In this document: piece after piece, positions 9,409-18,468 of the stretch
Layout of the letters: each line of letters begins with the position of its first letter
Numbering within the stretch: position 1 is the first letter of the stretch
Assembly: GCF_036345915.1 (NCBI RefSeq)
Contig: NZ_CP107785.1
Span: 4,092,001 to 4,156,000 of the forward strand
Reading direction: 5' to 3'
DNA length: 64,000 nucleotides
Source of the DNA: Nocardia sp. NBC_00565
GTDB taxonomy: Bacteria; Actinomycetota; Actinomycetes; Mycobacteriales; Mycobacteriaceae
The notes under the pieces: model-generated
What the model saw: the letters and a program-made list of their open reading frames with translations, nothing else
Told to the model about the DNA's origin: nothing
Databases searched by the model: none
Translations under genes and position numbers: made by a program

Positions 9409-10377
9409 TCACTTCGATGGCAGTGACCGGATCCACATCCACTTCTTGAAACGTGCGATCGGCCCGCCCTCGCTCCCGGCGCGAGGGCGCAACGCCAACA
9501 CGAGCAGCCCCGCCACCACGATGCCCGCCAGATTCACCGCGAGCTGTCCGGCCGACTTGAACGCGATATCCCACTCCCCCAAAGTCGCCGCGATAACCGC
9601 GAATCCAGCCGCGGGCACGGTCGTCACCGAGATGAACACCCCGACCAGAGCGGCGGACTTCGCGGTGACCACCGCCAGCATGCCCGCCGCACCCGCCAGC
9701 AGCGCGACCACCAGTGAGAACGGCCCAACCTCGTAGATGAAGTCGACATTCTGAACGGTTTCCACATCGGTCACCGTGATCCACCCGAACTGCTTCCACA
9801 GCAGCGTCGCCAACAGCGTGACGATCATCGCCACCGGAAACGCCACCACCAACGCAATCGCCGACCTGCGGGCGAGCTGGAAATCGCGCCGCCACAGACC
9901 CACCGAAAAGGCTGCCAGCGGTCCGAATTCCGGCCCGACCACCATCGCGCCGACGATCGTCACCGGCGAGTCGGTGGCCACCCCGACGGCGGCGAGCAGG
10001 CAGGCGATGGTGAGGAAGGCAACGAAGGTCAGGGTGAGCGAGGACTCCTCGTGCGTCTGTGCGAGCAACTCCTCCCACACCACCGCGTCCGTCGGGTCGC
10101 CGGGCGCCTCTTCGATCGCCCGCTCGCCCGCATCGGAGAGCACCGTCTCGACCGGCCCGAGAGTGATGCCACCGGTGTGCTTGATACCGAGCGAGGTCAG
10201 GTCGGCAAGCACATCGTTGGCGGCCTCACGCGCGACATCGGCCTGGATCAGGTCCCCGGCGGGCTCGACGGCCACACCTCGCGCCAAGGTCACATGGGTG
10301 ACCCCGGGGTCGGCGCTCAGTACCGTCATGACCTTGTCGGTCGTTTCGGCCGGGCTGATCATGCGCAAATGCAGCAA
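9409..10377 (-). CDS. DUF389 family membrane protein
   Basis: 322 residues from a TTG start (a later ATG would shorten it by five residues). A soluble N-terminal domain of ~105 residues has an ACT/ferredoxin-like pattern (LHLRMISPAETTDKVMTVL). Six or so membrane helices follow. The DUF389 (TIGR00341) hallmark VGAMVVGPEFGPLAAFSVGL is near residue 145. Function of the family is unsettled. It is convergent with the Rv2560-like gene and lies 103 nt downstream of aspS on the same strand. Confidence 0.87.
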   Translation of the reverse strand: MLHLRMISPAETTDKVMTVLSADPGVTHVTLARGVAVEPAGDLIQADVAREAANDVLADLTSLGIKHTGGITLGPVETVLSDAGERAIEEAPGDPTDAVVWEELLAQTHEESSLTLTFVAFLTIACLLAAVGVATDSPVTIVGAMVVGPEFGPLAAFSVGLWRRDFQLARRSAIALVVAFPVAMIVTLLATLLWKQFGWITVTDVETVQNVDFIYEVGPFSLVVALLAGAAGMLAVVTAKSAALVGVFISVTTVPAAGFAVIAATLGEWDIAFKSAGQLAVNLAGIVVAGLLVLALRPRAGSEGGPIARFKKWMWIRSLPSK

Positions 10378-10480
10378 CGGATCCCCTCGTGGTCAGCGTC
10401 GGTGAGACTGACCAGAAAGTACCGTTCGAGCGGTCGCGCCGCTATTCCGCAATATGGCGCGCGCCGTGGTCGGCGAAAAG

Positions 10481-12271
10481 CTACTCCGCGGAGCCCTCGC
10501 CGTCCTTCTTCTTCTCCGGCTTGAAGTCCAACCCGGCTTCCTTGCGCTGCTGCGCGGTGATCGGCGCGGGCGCGTCGGTCAGCGGGTCGACGCCGCCACC
10601 GGTCTTCGGGAACGCGATGACCTCGCGGATCGAATCCATCCCGGCCAGCAGCGCGGTGATCCGGTCCCAGCCGAACGCGATACCGCCGTGCGGCGGCGCG
10701 CCGTAGGAGAACGCGTCGAGCAGAAAGCCGAACTTCTCCTGGGCCTCGTCGTGTCCGATGCCCATCACCTTGAAGACGCGCTCCTGCACATCGCGGCGAT
10801 GGATACGGATGCTGCCGCCGCCGATCTCGTTGCCGTTGCAGACGATGTCGTAGGCGTAGGCCAGGGCCGAACCCGGGTCGGTGTCGAAGGTGTCCAGCGA
10901 TTCCGGCTTGGGCGAGGTGAACGCGTGGTGCACCGCCGTCCACGCCGAATAACCAAGTGCCACATCACCACTCGCGGTCGCATCGGCGGTGGGCTCGAAC
11001 ATCGGCGCGTCCACGATCCATACGAACGCCCACGCGTTCTCATCGATCAGACCGCATTTGCGCGCGATCTCACCGCGCGCCGCGCCGAGCAGGGCGCGTT
11101 GCGCCTTGGCGGGACCGGCGGCGAAGAACACACAGTCACCGGGCTCCGCGCCGACATGCTTGGCCAGGCCCTCGCGCTCGGAGTCGCTGAGGTTCTTGGC
11201 GACCGGACCGCCGAGCGTGCCGTCCTCTTGCACCAGCACATAGGCCAGGCCCTTGGCGCCGCGCTGCTTGGCCCATTCCTGCCAGGCGTCGAGCTGACGC
11301 CGCGGCTGGCTCGCGCCGCCCGGCATCACGACCGCACCCACGTACTCCGCCTGGAAAACCCGGAACGGGGTATCCACGAAGTACTCGGCGCATTCGGTGA
11401 TCTCGACACCGAAGCGCAGGTCCGGCTTATCGCTACCGAAGCGACGCATCGCCTCGGCGTAGGTCATATGCGGGATCGGGAACGGGATCTCGTGACCGAC
11501 CAGCTTCCACAGCGCCTCGAGGATCTCCTCGGCGACCAGGATCACGTCCTCCTGGCGCACGAAGCTCATCTCCAGGTCGAGCTGGGTGAATTCGGGCTGG
11601 CGGTCGGCGCGGAAATCCTCGTCGCGGTAGCAGCGCGCGATCTGGTAGTAGCGCTCGACTCCGGCGACCATCAGCAACTGCTTGAACAGCTGGGGGCTCT
11701 GCGGCAGTGCGTAGAAACTGCCCGGCTGCAGGCGCGCGGGCACCAGGAAGTCGCGGGCGCCCTCCGGCGTCGAGCGGGTCATCGTCGGGGTCTCGACCTC
11801 GACGAACTCGTGATTCGCCAGCACCGCGCGGGCGGCCGCGTTGACCTTGGACCGCAGCCGGATCGCCTTACCCGGTGCTTCGCGGCGCAGGTCGAGATAG
11901 CGGTACTTCAGACGCGCCTCGTCGCCGGGCTGCTCATCGAGCTGGAACGGCAGCGGGGCGCTCTCGTTGAGCACCTCGAGGTGGGTGACGTTGACCTCGA
12001 TGGTGCCGGTCGGCAGTTCCGGGTTCTCGTTGCCGTCCGGCCGCAGCTCGACCACACCGGTGACCAGCACGCAGTATTCGGCGCGCAGCTTGTGCGCCTG
12101 CTCGGCGGGCTCGCCCTCGCGGAACACCGCCTGCGCCACACCCGACGCATCGCGCAGATCGATGAAGATCACGCCACCGTGGTCACGACGCCGGGCCACC
12201 CAGCCGGTGAGGGTGACGGTCTGACCGGCGTGCTCGCTTCGCAGCGAACCAGCCAAGTGGGTGCGCAGCAC
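10481..12271 (-). CDS. aspS: aspartyl-tRNA (Asp/Asn) synthetase
   Basis: 596 residues from GTG at 12271 ([17 protein letters not shown]), preceded by an AAAGGA ribosome site; upstream in-frame codons are not homologous to the family. An N-terminal anticodon-binding OB fold ([20 protein letters not shown]) is followed by the class II core: [30 protein letters not shown] (motif 2) and [16 protein letters not shown] (motif 3). A bacterial GAD insertion lies between. Actinobacterial AspRS is usually non-discriminating and works with GatCAB to make Asn-tRNA (family knowledge). Matches Rv2572c in order. Divergent from the metallopeptidase gene. Confidence 0.96.
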   Translation of the reverse strand: MLRTHLAGSLRSEHAGQTVTLTGWVARRRDHGGVIFIDLRDASGVAQAVFREGEPAEQAHKLRAEYCVLVTGVVELRPDGNENPELPTGTIEVNVTHLEVLNESAPLPFQLDEQPGDEARLKYRYLDLRREAPGKAIRLRSKVNAAARAVLANHEFVEVETPTMTRSTPEGARDFLVPARLQPGSFYALPQSPQLFKQLLMVAGVERYYQIARCYRDEDFRADRQPEFTQLDLEMSFVRQEDVILVAEEILEALWKLVGHEIPFPIPHMTYAEAMRRFGSDKPDLRFGVEITECAEYFVDTPFRVFQAEYVGAVVMPGGASQPRRQLDAWQEWAKQRGAKGLAYVLVQEDGTLGGPVAKNLSDSEREGLAKHVGAEPGDCVFFAAGPAKAQRALLGAARGEIARKCGLIDENAWAFVWIVDAPMFEPTADATASGDVALGYSAWTAVHHAFTSPKPESLDTFDTDPGSALAYAYDIVCNGNEIGGGSIRIHRRDVQERVFKVMGIGHDEAQEKFGFLLDAFSYGAPPHGGIAFGWDRITALLAGMDSIREVIAFPKTGGGVDPLTDAPAPITAQQRKEAGLDFKPEKKKDGEGSAE

Positions 12272-12432
12272 GGGATTCCTTTCGACGAATGTGACACCGG
12301 AAGGGCGACCCGGTGCGCATCCATCGTAGTGAGACACATTCCCCAAGTGGAAACCGATATCGCCGCCACCCGTGCGAAGCTGTATCAGCAGGGTATGACC
12401 GAGGCGTTCGGACCACGAGAAAGCGACGACGA

Positions 12433-13356
12433 ATGACCTTCAACGAAGGGCTCCAGATCGACCCGGATCGAGCTTCTTCCGGTGGTGGACCAGGGATGGG
12501 CGGCAAGCTGGCCCTCGGCGGTGGCGCGGGTGGTCTGATCCTGCTGGTGCTCGGGTTGTTGTTCGGTGGCGATCCCGGGTCACTGCTCGGTCAGTTGAAC
12601 GGTACCGAGAACAGCCAGGTGCAGCCGGGTACCGCGGGCACCCCCGCGCACTGTAAGACCAGTGCGGACGCCAACAAGTATGTCGACTGCCGGGTAGTGC
12701 TCACAGCACAGAGCCTCGACGCGGTCTGGGCGACGCAGCTGCCGGATCAGACCGGCAAGAAATATGCGAAGCCGAAGCTGGTGCTGTTCTCCGGCGCGGT
12801 CTCGACCGGCTGCGGCAACGCGACCACCGCGGTCGGCCCGTTCTACTGCCCAGCCGACCGGACCGCCTACTTCGACACCAGCTTCTTCCAGGAACTGGTG
12901 GACCGCTTCGGTTCCAGCGGCGGCCCGCTCGCCCAGGAGTATGTGGTGGCACACGAGATCGGCCACCACATCCAGAACCTGCTCGGCGATATCGGCCGGG
13001 CCCAGCGTGATCCGCGCGGTCCCGAATCCGGCGCGGTCCGTACCGAGCTGCAGGCCGACTGCTACGCGGGCATCTGGGCCCACTTCGCCGATAACCAGAA
13101 CGCCCCCGGCAGCACCCAGCCCTTCCTGAGGCCCCTGTCCGACAACGACATCCGCGACGCCCTCTCCGCCGCCTCCGCCGTCGGCGACGACCGCATCCAG
13201 CGCGCCGCCCAAGGCCGGGTCAACCCTGAGGCCTGGACACACGGCTCCTCGGACCAACGCCAGAAATGGTTCCTCACCGGCTACAAGACCGGCCAGGTGC
13301 AGGCATGCGACACATATTCCGCCACCGACCTGAACAACCCGTCGGGACTGCGCTGA
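12433..13356 (+). CDS. YpfJ-family neutral zinc metallopeptidase
   Basis: 307 residues from ATG ([15 protein letters not shown]). One membrane helix is at ~28-46 ([18 protein letters not shown]) and the rest is extracytoplasmic. Zinc motif HEIGHH is at 174-179 and the third ligand region [13 protein letters not shown] follows; [27 protein letters not shown] C-terminal motifs are typical of the family (here DDRIQRAAQ). Substrate unknown. The longer frame upstream overlaps the aspS leader and is rejected. Equivalent to the putative protease in the Rv2575 neighbourhood (from memory). Confidence 0.87.
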   Translation: MTFNEGLQIDPDRASSGGGPGMGGKLALGGGAGGLILLVLGLLFGGDPGSLLGQLNGTENSQVQPGTAGTPAHCKTSADANKYVDCRVVLTAQSLDAVWATQLPDQTGKKYAKPKLVLFSGAVSTGCGNATTAVGPFYCPADRTAYFDTSFFQELVDRFGSSGGPLAQEYVVAHEIGHHIQNLLGDIGRAQRDPRGPESGAVRTELQADCYAGIWAHFADNQNAPGSTQPFLRPLSDNDIRDALSAASAVGDDRIQRAAQGRVNPEAWTHGSSDQRQKWFLTGYKTGQVQACDTYSATDLNNPSGLR

Positions 13357-13484
13357 TCGATAAGATATCGGGCGACACCACGGCGTGCGGACCGCGATTC
13401 GGGTCCGCGCGCTGCGATGATCAAGAGCACTCGATTCGGTTATCGAGAGCAGTTGGCCTGTGACACACCATAGATGGGGATTTC

Positions 13485-14015
13485 ATGCGCAGAACGAAGT
13501 CGGCGTTATTGTTGCTCGTCGTGGCCCTCGCTGGTAGCTGGGGCATCGCCTCGGCCCAACCGGCCACCGACGCACCACCACCCGCACCCCTGCCCGCCAC
13601 CGCGCTGCTGACGCTGACCACCATCCCGGGCGGCTGGTCCGAACGAGTCGACCTGCGCCCGATGCTCCAGATCTACGCCGACGGCCACGCGATCAAGCAG
13701 CCCGACGCCGCCGCGACCACCCGCGCCGCAGACGTTCCACCGCAACGCCTCAGCGGCACCATCCCCACCGATGTCCTGAATACCGCACTGGCAGAAACCA
13801 AATCACTCGCCGCCCTCGATCTCGGCATGCCCACCGACACCGATAAAGGCACCCAGATCATCGATCTCATGCCCGCCCCACCCGACCAGGACGTACACGT
13901 ACTCATGTACGCCCCGGACGCCACCGACGGCCTGACCCCCGACCAACAGGCCAACCGCAATCGCTTCACCGACCTCTACCGCAAACTCCTCGACGCCTTC
14001 GTCCAGGACCACTGA
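13485..14015 (+). CDS. small secreted protein of unknown function
   Basis: 176 residues. A clear Sec signal peptide (positively charged MRRTK, hydrophobic LLLLVVALAGSW, likely cut after ASA near residue 24) is followed by a Pro/Ala linker and a ~130-residue domain (LLTLTTIPGGW, then VDLRPMLQIYADGHAIK) reminiscent of small actinobacterial secreted beta proteins. It carries no catalytic motif I recognise. Stands alone and ends before a strong hairpin. Confidence 0.72.
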   Translation: MRRTKSALLLLVVALAGSWGIASAQPATDAPPPAPLPATALLTLTTIPGGWSERVDLRPMLQIYADGHAIKQPDAAATTRAADVPPQRLSGTIPTDVLNTALAETKSLAALDLGMPTDTDKGTQIIDLMPAPPDQDVHVLMYAPDATDGLTPDQQANRNRFTDLYRKLLDAFVQDH

Positions 14016-14080
14016 ATCCTCAGCTCCACAACGCCAGTACCCCTTGGGCGAGGGTCGCTGGCGTTCGATTCCGCGAAATG

Positions 14081-14120
14081 ACAGTGTCCCCACCCAGCAG
14101 GAACCGGGCGGGGACACTGT
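14081..14120. terminator. bidirectional intrinsic terminator
   Basis: A perfect 11-bp stem, ACAGTGTCCCC (14081-14091) with GGGGACACTGT (14110-14120), and an 18-nt loop. Lies between the convergent secreted-protein gene and the EspA-like gene. Confidence 0.75.
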
Positions 14121-14130
14121 GGCGGTTCGG

Positions 14131-15726
14131 TTAGAACTGGTCCTGTTCGTAGTCCGAGCTGACCAGTTCATCGGGGTGGGTCGCGCCGATGACGTCCGGG
14201 GTGGATTCGCCGAGCGGGCCGGTGAGGTCGTCGTTGCCGGTGCGGCTCTGGTACGGCTCTACGTTGCGCGAGTGTTCGTCGTCGCCGCCGCCGCGTTGGC
14301 CGGTGGCACCGGGGCTGCCGCCCATGAAGGAGTTGCCGGCGGCGCTGGTCGACGTACCGGTGCCGAAGGATGTGCCGGACATGCCCGTGATTCGGCTGAT
14401 GGGCGACACTGAGCTGCCCGGCGTGCCGGTCACCTTCTGCGTCGACGGTGAACCGGTGCTGCCCAGCGAACCGGAACCGCCCGACATGCCCGTGATGCCG
14501 GGGGATCCCGTGCTGGTGTGTCCGGAGTTCATCGATGCCGTGGTGGTGGATGTGCTCGGCGAACCGGAGGTGCTCGATCCGTCCAACAGGCCGGCGGCGT
14601 TGGTCGAGGCATCCGACGCGGCCGACTGCGCCTGCTCGAGGATCGGCTCGCCGATATTCTGCATGACCGCCTGCGCGACCTCCTGCGGCGCGGGCAGTCC
14701 ACTGGTCCCGAGCAGTTGGTTCACCAAACCGGTCAGCTCGGCCGTCTTTCCGGCCAGATCACCGCGGGTGGCATTGGCGACCGTCACGGCTTGGCCCAGA
14801 TGCTCGGTGGCCGACGCGATCAGCACGGCCTGTCCGGGCGGGGTGAGCGCGACCGGCACCATGGCGGTGGCCTGCGTGGCGAAGGAGCTGGCGATCCCGA
14901 GCAGCTGCGCGTTGCCCTGCTGCACCACCGCGGCGGCGCGCTGGGTGAGTTCGGAGATGTCGATACCGCGCTGGCTGGTGTCCTGCCCCTGGGTCTCGGC
15001 CGTCTTGCTCGCGGCCTGCGCTTCGCGGGAAGACTGGCCCTCCCAGAGTTGCTCGACGGTCTGCAGGCCACCCTTGCCGACGCTCACCGCGGCCTCGATG
15101 ACCTTGGACGACTGGCTGAGAATCGCGGTCGGGTCGAAGGCGCCGATGACGCCGGTACCGAAGCTGCTGAGCAGCTGCAGGATCGGCTGGAACAGCGTGT
15201 CGATGCCCGGAATGCCAGGAATCGACAGGCCCTGCATCAGTGCCGAGACCGGATCGGTGGTCACATCCGGCACCGCCGCCGCGGTCTGGGTGCTCGATCC
15301 GCCGAGCGCACCGCTCAACGCACTCTGCGCGTGCTGCGCCACACTCTGCGCCGCCTGCGCCACCGGTGCCGCCGCATGGCTGATCGCGGTATTGGCGTCG
15401 GTGAGCATCTGCGACACGTCCTGCGGCACCGCACCGGAGAGAATGGCACCGGCATCGGGCGTCGAATTGCCGTTCAGCCCGGGCATCCCCCCGGGCATCG
15501 TGCCCAGTTGCGGCGACTCCTCGGTGATCTTGCGCGCCAATACGAACTCCGGCGCCTCGATAGGCGGCAGATCCGCGGGCAACTGCGGCAGGGACAAATC
15601 GGACAGACCCTGATTCGCCACGTTCTGCAGCGCGTCGACCGCGGTGTTCTGCGCCGCGATGACGGCCTCTTCGATCGCCACACTCTGGCCGTCGGGTGCG
15701 ATCACGCCGGTATCCATCGGCTTCAT
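14131..15726 (-). CDS. large ESX-associated EspA/PPE-like secreted protein
   Basis: 531 residues. Mostly Ala/Gln/Ser-rich helices (residues 15-360), then a low-complexity Gly/Ser/Thr tail (~365-480) and an acidic C-terminus (HPDELVSSDYEQDQF). It begins with ATG overlapping the stop of the EspC-like gene by 4 nt, so the two are translationally coupled, the usual arrangement of EspC/EspA-type pairs secreted together by ESX systems (family knowledge). No canonical YxxxD/E export signal is evident in the tail. Function unknown; called from context, composition and size. Confidence 0.6.
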   Translation of the reverse strand: MKPMDTGVIAPDGQSVAIEEAVIAAQNTAVDALQNVANQGLSDLSLPQLPADLPPIEAPEFVLARKITEESPQLGTMPGGMPGLNGNSTPDAGAILSGAVPQDVSQMLTDANTAISHAAAPVAQAAQSVAQHAQSALSGALGGSSTQTAAAVPDVTTDPVSALMQGLSIPGIPGIDTLFQPILQLLSSFGTGVIGAFDPTAILSQSSKVIEAAVSVGKGGLQTVEQLWEGQSSREAQAASKTAETQGQDTSQRGIDISELTQRAAAVVQQGNAQLLGIASSFATQATAMVPVALTPPGQAVLIASATEHLGQAVTVANATRGDLAGKTAELTGLVNQLLGTSGLPAPQEVAQAVMQNIGEPILEQAQSAASDASTNAAGLLDGSSTSGSPSTSTTTASMNSGHTSTGSPGITGMSGGSGSLGSTGSPSTQKVTGTPGSSVSPISRITGMSGTSFGTGTSTSAAGNSFMGGSPGATGQRGGGDDEHSRNVEPYQSRTGNDDLTGPLGESTPDVIGATHPDELVSSDYEQDQF

Positions 15727-16052
15727 GCCCCGCCTCCGACCTGGTCGGTGATCGCGCTCAGCACGCCGGCGTTGCTGGAGTCGGTGGTGTCGAACGCACC
15801 GGCCGCGGTGAACGCGGACTTCGACAGCTTGTCGTACTTGGCCGAGAGATCGTTGATGTCCTTGGCCTGCAATACTTGGGCCGCGGCGAAGGCCACCAGA
15901 TAGTCGACGCCGATCAAACCGAATACCGGCGTGAGCGCGGCAACGTTCTGTATCGCATCGAAATTGCCCGCGCCCGCGATCTCACTCGCGACAGCGCCAT
16001 TCGTCGTCGCGAACGCCCGGACCGCATCGGTCTCCACCGAGAGATCAGCCAT
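15723..16052 (-). CDS. EspC-like type VII secretion target
   Basis: 109 residues beginning MADLSVETDAVRAFATTNG, the typical opening of the EspC (DUF2580) group of ESX helical-hairpin substrates; two helices flank a Gly-rich centre (FGLIGVDYLVAF), and AAGAFDTTDSSNA near the end is also typical. Overlaps the downstream large protein gene by ATGA. No ESX core genes (eccB-E, mycP) are in this window, so export would rely on a system elsewhere. Confidence 0.75.
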   Translation of the reverse strand: MADLSVETDAVRAFATTNGAVASEIAGAGNFDAIQNVAALTPVFGLIGVDYLVAFAAAQVLQAKDINDLSAKYDKLSKSAFTAAGAFDTTDSSNAGVLSAITDQVGGGA

Positions 16053-16172
16053 CGAGTTGCACCCCCCAAATCATCGTGAACTGCAGTTCAGTACTCATAG
16101 CGTCGATCAACATCTACTCCCTGCCCACAACGGCAGCTCGGCTGCGATCGGGCCCCTGCGCAACTGTCGATT

Positions 16173-16199
16173 CCTTTCGAGCGACCTGCGAACAGTCGC
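16173..16199. repeat. intergenic repeat, copy 1
   Basis: A 27-nt segment that recurs with one substitution at 26805-26831. Its centre forms a short stem (GCGACcTGC with GCAGTCGC in the second copy). Both copies lie outside genes. Confidence 0.6.
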
Positions 16200-16305
16200 T
16201 ACGGCTGGTACCAGCGCCGCTGCGGTTGCGCCCAATATAGCCGACCCCACCGGCAACTTTCGAGCCCAACGCGGCCCAGGAAAGGAACTGGAACGTGTTG
16301 CAAAT

Positions 16306-16319
16306 TAGAACAAGTTCTA
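16306..16319. promoter_or_regulatory. KstR-type palindrome overlapping a predicted leaderless promoter
   Basis: TAGAACAAGTTCTA is a perfect palindrome with a 2-nt centre and fits the KstR consensus TnnAACnnGTTnnA. A -10-like TATATT (16318-16323) overlaps its right end and the ATG of the dehydrogenase gene follows 9 nt later with no ribosome site, suggesting a leaderless mRNA. KstR is the TetR-family repressor of cholesterol catabolism in mycolata. Confidence 0.55.
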
Positions 16320-16332
16320 TATTCTCGATCAC

Positions 16333-17337
16333 ATGAAGGTCGCAGTGACCGGCGCAGCCGGGTACCTTGGCACGAATCTGCTCCGCCTGCTGGTCAAAGG
16401 AGGACACGAGGTCGTCGCAATCGACCGCGTTGTTCCGGACGAGCAGACCGACCCGAACATCACCTGGGTCACCGGCAACGTGCTCGATCCCGAATCCATG
16501 CGCGCCGCGCTCGCCGGAGCGGAGGTCATCTACCACCTGGTCGCCGTGATCACCCTGGCCGACCAGCACGACCTCGCCTGGAAGGTCAATACCGAGGGCG
16601 TCCGGGTCGTCGCCGAGGCCGCGCTCGATCTCGGCGTGCGCCGGATGGTGCACGCCAGCTCCATCCACGCCTTCAACCAGTACACCTGCGGCGGCCGCAT
16701 CGATGAGGCCTCGGCGCGCTCGACCGATCCGAGCCTGCCCGTCTACGACCGCTCCAAATGGGCGGGCGAGCTCGAACTGCGCAAGGTGATCGAAAAGGGC
16801 CTGGACGCGGTGATCTGCAATCCCACCGGCGTCTTCGGCCCGCTCGACTACAGCACCCCGCTGTCCAGGATCAACCGCACACTCAAGGACGCAGCCCGCG
16901 GCCGGGTGCCCGCGATGATCGGCGGCGGCTTCGATCTGGTCGACGTACGCGATGTCGCCAAGGGCCTGATCCTGGCCTCGGAGCGCGGCCGGACCGGCGA
17001 GAACTACCTGCTCGGCGGTTCGATGATCTCCATGCTCGATCTCTGTCGCACGGCGGCGGCGCACGGCGGCAAGAAGGGGCCGAAGTTCTCGATCTCCCCC
17101 AAGGTCGTCCACGGCCTGATTCCGGTGCTGGAGCCGATCGGCAAACTCTTCAAGACCGATATCGTCTCGAAGGCCGCGCTCGGCGCGCTGGTCTCCGCGC
17201 CCGTCGTGGATCACGGCAAGGCCGAACGCGAAATCGGCTACCAGCCACGGCCGATCGACGACACCGTGCGCGATCTGGTGACCTTCTTCACCGACCCGAA
17301 ACAGCTCACCGCCCCCGACGCCCGACAGATCGCTTGA
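16333..17337 (+). CDS. NAD-dependent epimerase/3beta-hydroxysteroid-dehydrogenase-like protein
   Basis: 334 residues. Extended short-chain dehydrogenase: NAD motif TGAAGYLG at 6-13, acidic residue D31 after the second strand (NAD preference), catalytic Ser110, Tyr138 and Lys142 (YDRSK), then NPTGVFGPLD. The C-terminal half (KAEREIGYQPRPIDDTVRD) is typical of the 3beta-HSD/dihydroflavonol-reductase branch. With a KstR-like operator at its start, steroid or sterol-side-chain oxidation is a reasonable guess, but substrate cannot be read from sequence. Ends 31 nt before the Rv2578c-like gene. Confidence 0.8.
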   Translation: MKVAVTGAAGYLGTNLLRLLVKGGHEVVAIDRVVPDEQTDPNITWVTGNVLDPESMRAALAGAEVIYHLVAVITLADQHDLAWKVNTEGVRVVAEAALDLGVRRMVHASSIHAFNQYTCGGRIDEASARSTDPSLPVYDRSKWAGELELRKVIEKGLDAVICNPTGVFGPLDYSTPLSRINRTLKDAARGRVPAMIGGGFDLVDVRDVAKGLILASERGRTGENYLLGGSMISMLDLCRTAAAHGGKKGPKFSISPKVVHGLIPVLEPIGKLFKTDIVSKAALGALVSAPVVDHGKAEREIGYQPRPIDDTVRDLVTFFTDPKQLTAPDARQIA

Positions 17338-17344
17338 CACCGAT

Positions 17345-17360
17345 TAGAACACATGTTCGA
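17345..17360. promoter_or_regulatory. LexA (SOS) box before the radical-SAM gene
   Basis: GAAC-ACAT-GTTC (17347-17358) within TAGAACACATGTTCGA fits the actinobacterial SOS box TCGAACnnnnGTTCGA with only the outer left bases changed. A consensus -35 TTGACA (17334-17339) overlaps the stop of the preceding gene, and the GTG start is 11 nt beyond the box. Confidence 0.65.
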
Positions 17361-17368
17361 CTGATGGG

Positions 17369-18385
17369 GTGCGGTGGCAAAGCCAAACCCTGGATGCCGA
17401 TGACGGCGCCCTCCCCGGCCTCGGCCGGGCGGGTTTCGTGCGCACCGTACAAACCCCCGAGTTCGAGGGCATCACGTTCCACGAGGTGTTGTGCAAGAGC
17501 GCGCTGAACAAGATGCCGGAGGCCTCGAACCTGCCGTTCCATTGGACGATCAATCCGATGCGCGGTTGTTCGCACGCCTGCCGCTACTGTTTCGCGCGCC
17601 CCACCCACGAGTATCTGGATCTGGACGCGGGCCGGGATTTCGATTCGCAGATCGTGGTGAAGACCAATATCGCCGCGGTGCTGCGCAAAGAACTCGGCCG
17701 GCGTTCCTGGCATCGGGAACCGGTCGCACTCGGCACCAATACCGATCCGTATCAACGGGCCGAGGGCCGATATCGGTTGATGCCCGGCATCATTCGCGCG
17801 CTGACCGATGCCGGCACGCCATTCTCCATTCTCACCAAGGGCACGCTGCTGCACCGGGATCTGCCACTGCTGACGGCGGCGGCCCGCGAGGTCCGGGTCA
17901 GCATCGCCGTCTCGATCGCGATCCTGGACCTGGATCTGCACCACGGCCTGGAATCGGGTACCCCATCGCCGAAGGCGCGGCTGGAGCTGGTGCGCGCGCT
18001 GTCCGATGCCGGGTTCGACGTGAATGTCATGGTCGCGCCGGTGATTCCGTATCTCACCGACGGTCGTGCCCACCTCAACGCACTCTTCGGCGCGATCGCC
18101 GAGGCGGGGGCGGTCTCCGTGGTCGCCTTCCCGATGCATCTGCGCGGCGCCACTCGCGGCTGGTTCCTCAGTTGGCTGGCCGCGACGCATCCGGCGCTGG
18201 TGCGCCGCTACCGCCAGCTATACGGTCGCGGCGCATATGTGACGCCGGAATACGCGTCCTGGTTACGCGAGCGGGTGCAGCCACTGCTCCAGCAGCACGG
18301 CCTCACCCGCGAGCACACCCCCGAGCCCGAGACCGCGGTCTCGACACCGCTGCCGAACGACACGCAGCTGACGCTCTTCGCGTAG
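17369..18385 (+). CDS. Rv2578c-like radical-SAM protein, SOS-associated
   Basis: 338 residues from GTG (VRWQSQTLDADDGALPGLG). The 4Fe-4S binding motif is C67-x3-C71-x2-C74 within GCSHACRYCF, followed by ARPTHEYLDLDAG; LGTNTDPYQRAEGRYRL and SILTKGTLLHRDLPLL are family blocks (SplB-like/elongator-type radical SAM). M. tuberculosis Rv2578c has the same architecture and, as I recall, a LexA box. No intein interrupts this copy. The reaction is unknown; SOS control points to a DNA-damage role (inference). Confidence 0.87.
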   Translation: MRWQSQTLDADDGALPGLGRAGFVRTVQTPEFEGITFHEVLCKSALNKMPEASNLPFHWTINPMRGCSHACRYCFARPTHEYLDLDAGRDFDSQIVVKTNIAAVLRKELGRRSWHREPVALGTNTDPYQRAEGRYRLMPGIIRALTDAGTPFSILTKGTLLHRDLPLLTAAAREVRVSIAVSIAILDLDLHHGLESGTPSPKARLELVRALSDAGFDVNVMVAPVIPYLTDGRAHLNALFGAIAEAGAVSVVAFPMHLRGATRGWFLSWLAATHPALVRRYRQLYGRGAYVTPEYASWLRERVQPLLQQHGLTREHTPEPETAVSTPLPNDTQLTLFA

Positions 18386-18468
18386 AGCATTTCACAAGCG
18401 ATTCCCGCACACGGCGGAGTAGGTTGGCCAATGGCACCTCCCATCGGACGAGGAAGTGAAGCAGGCAG

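Noticed and set aside
10454..12436. 660-codon plus-strand frame opposite aspS
   Set aside because: Mirror of the aspS codon bias; aspS motifs are complete on the minus strand.
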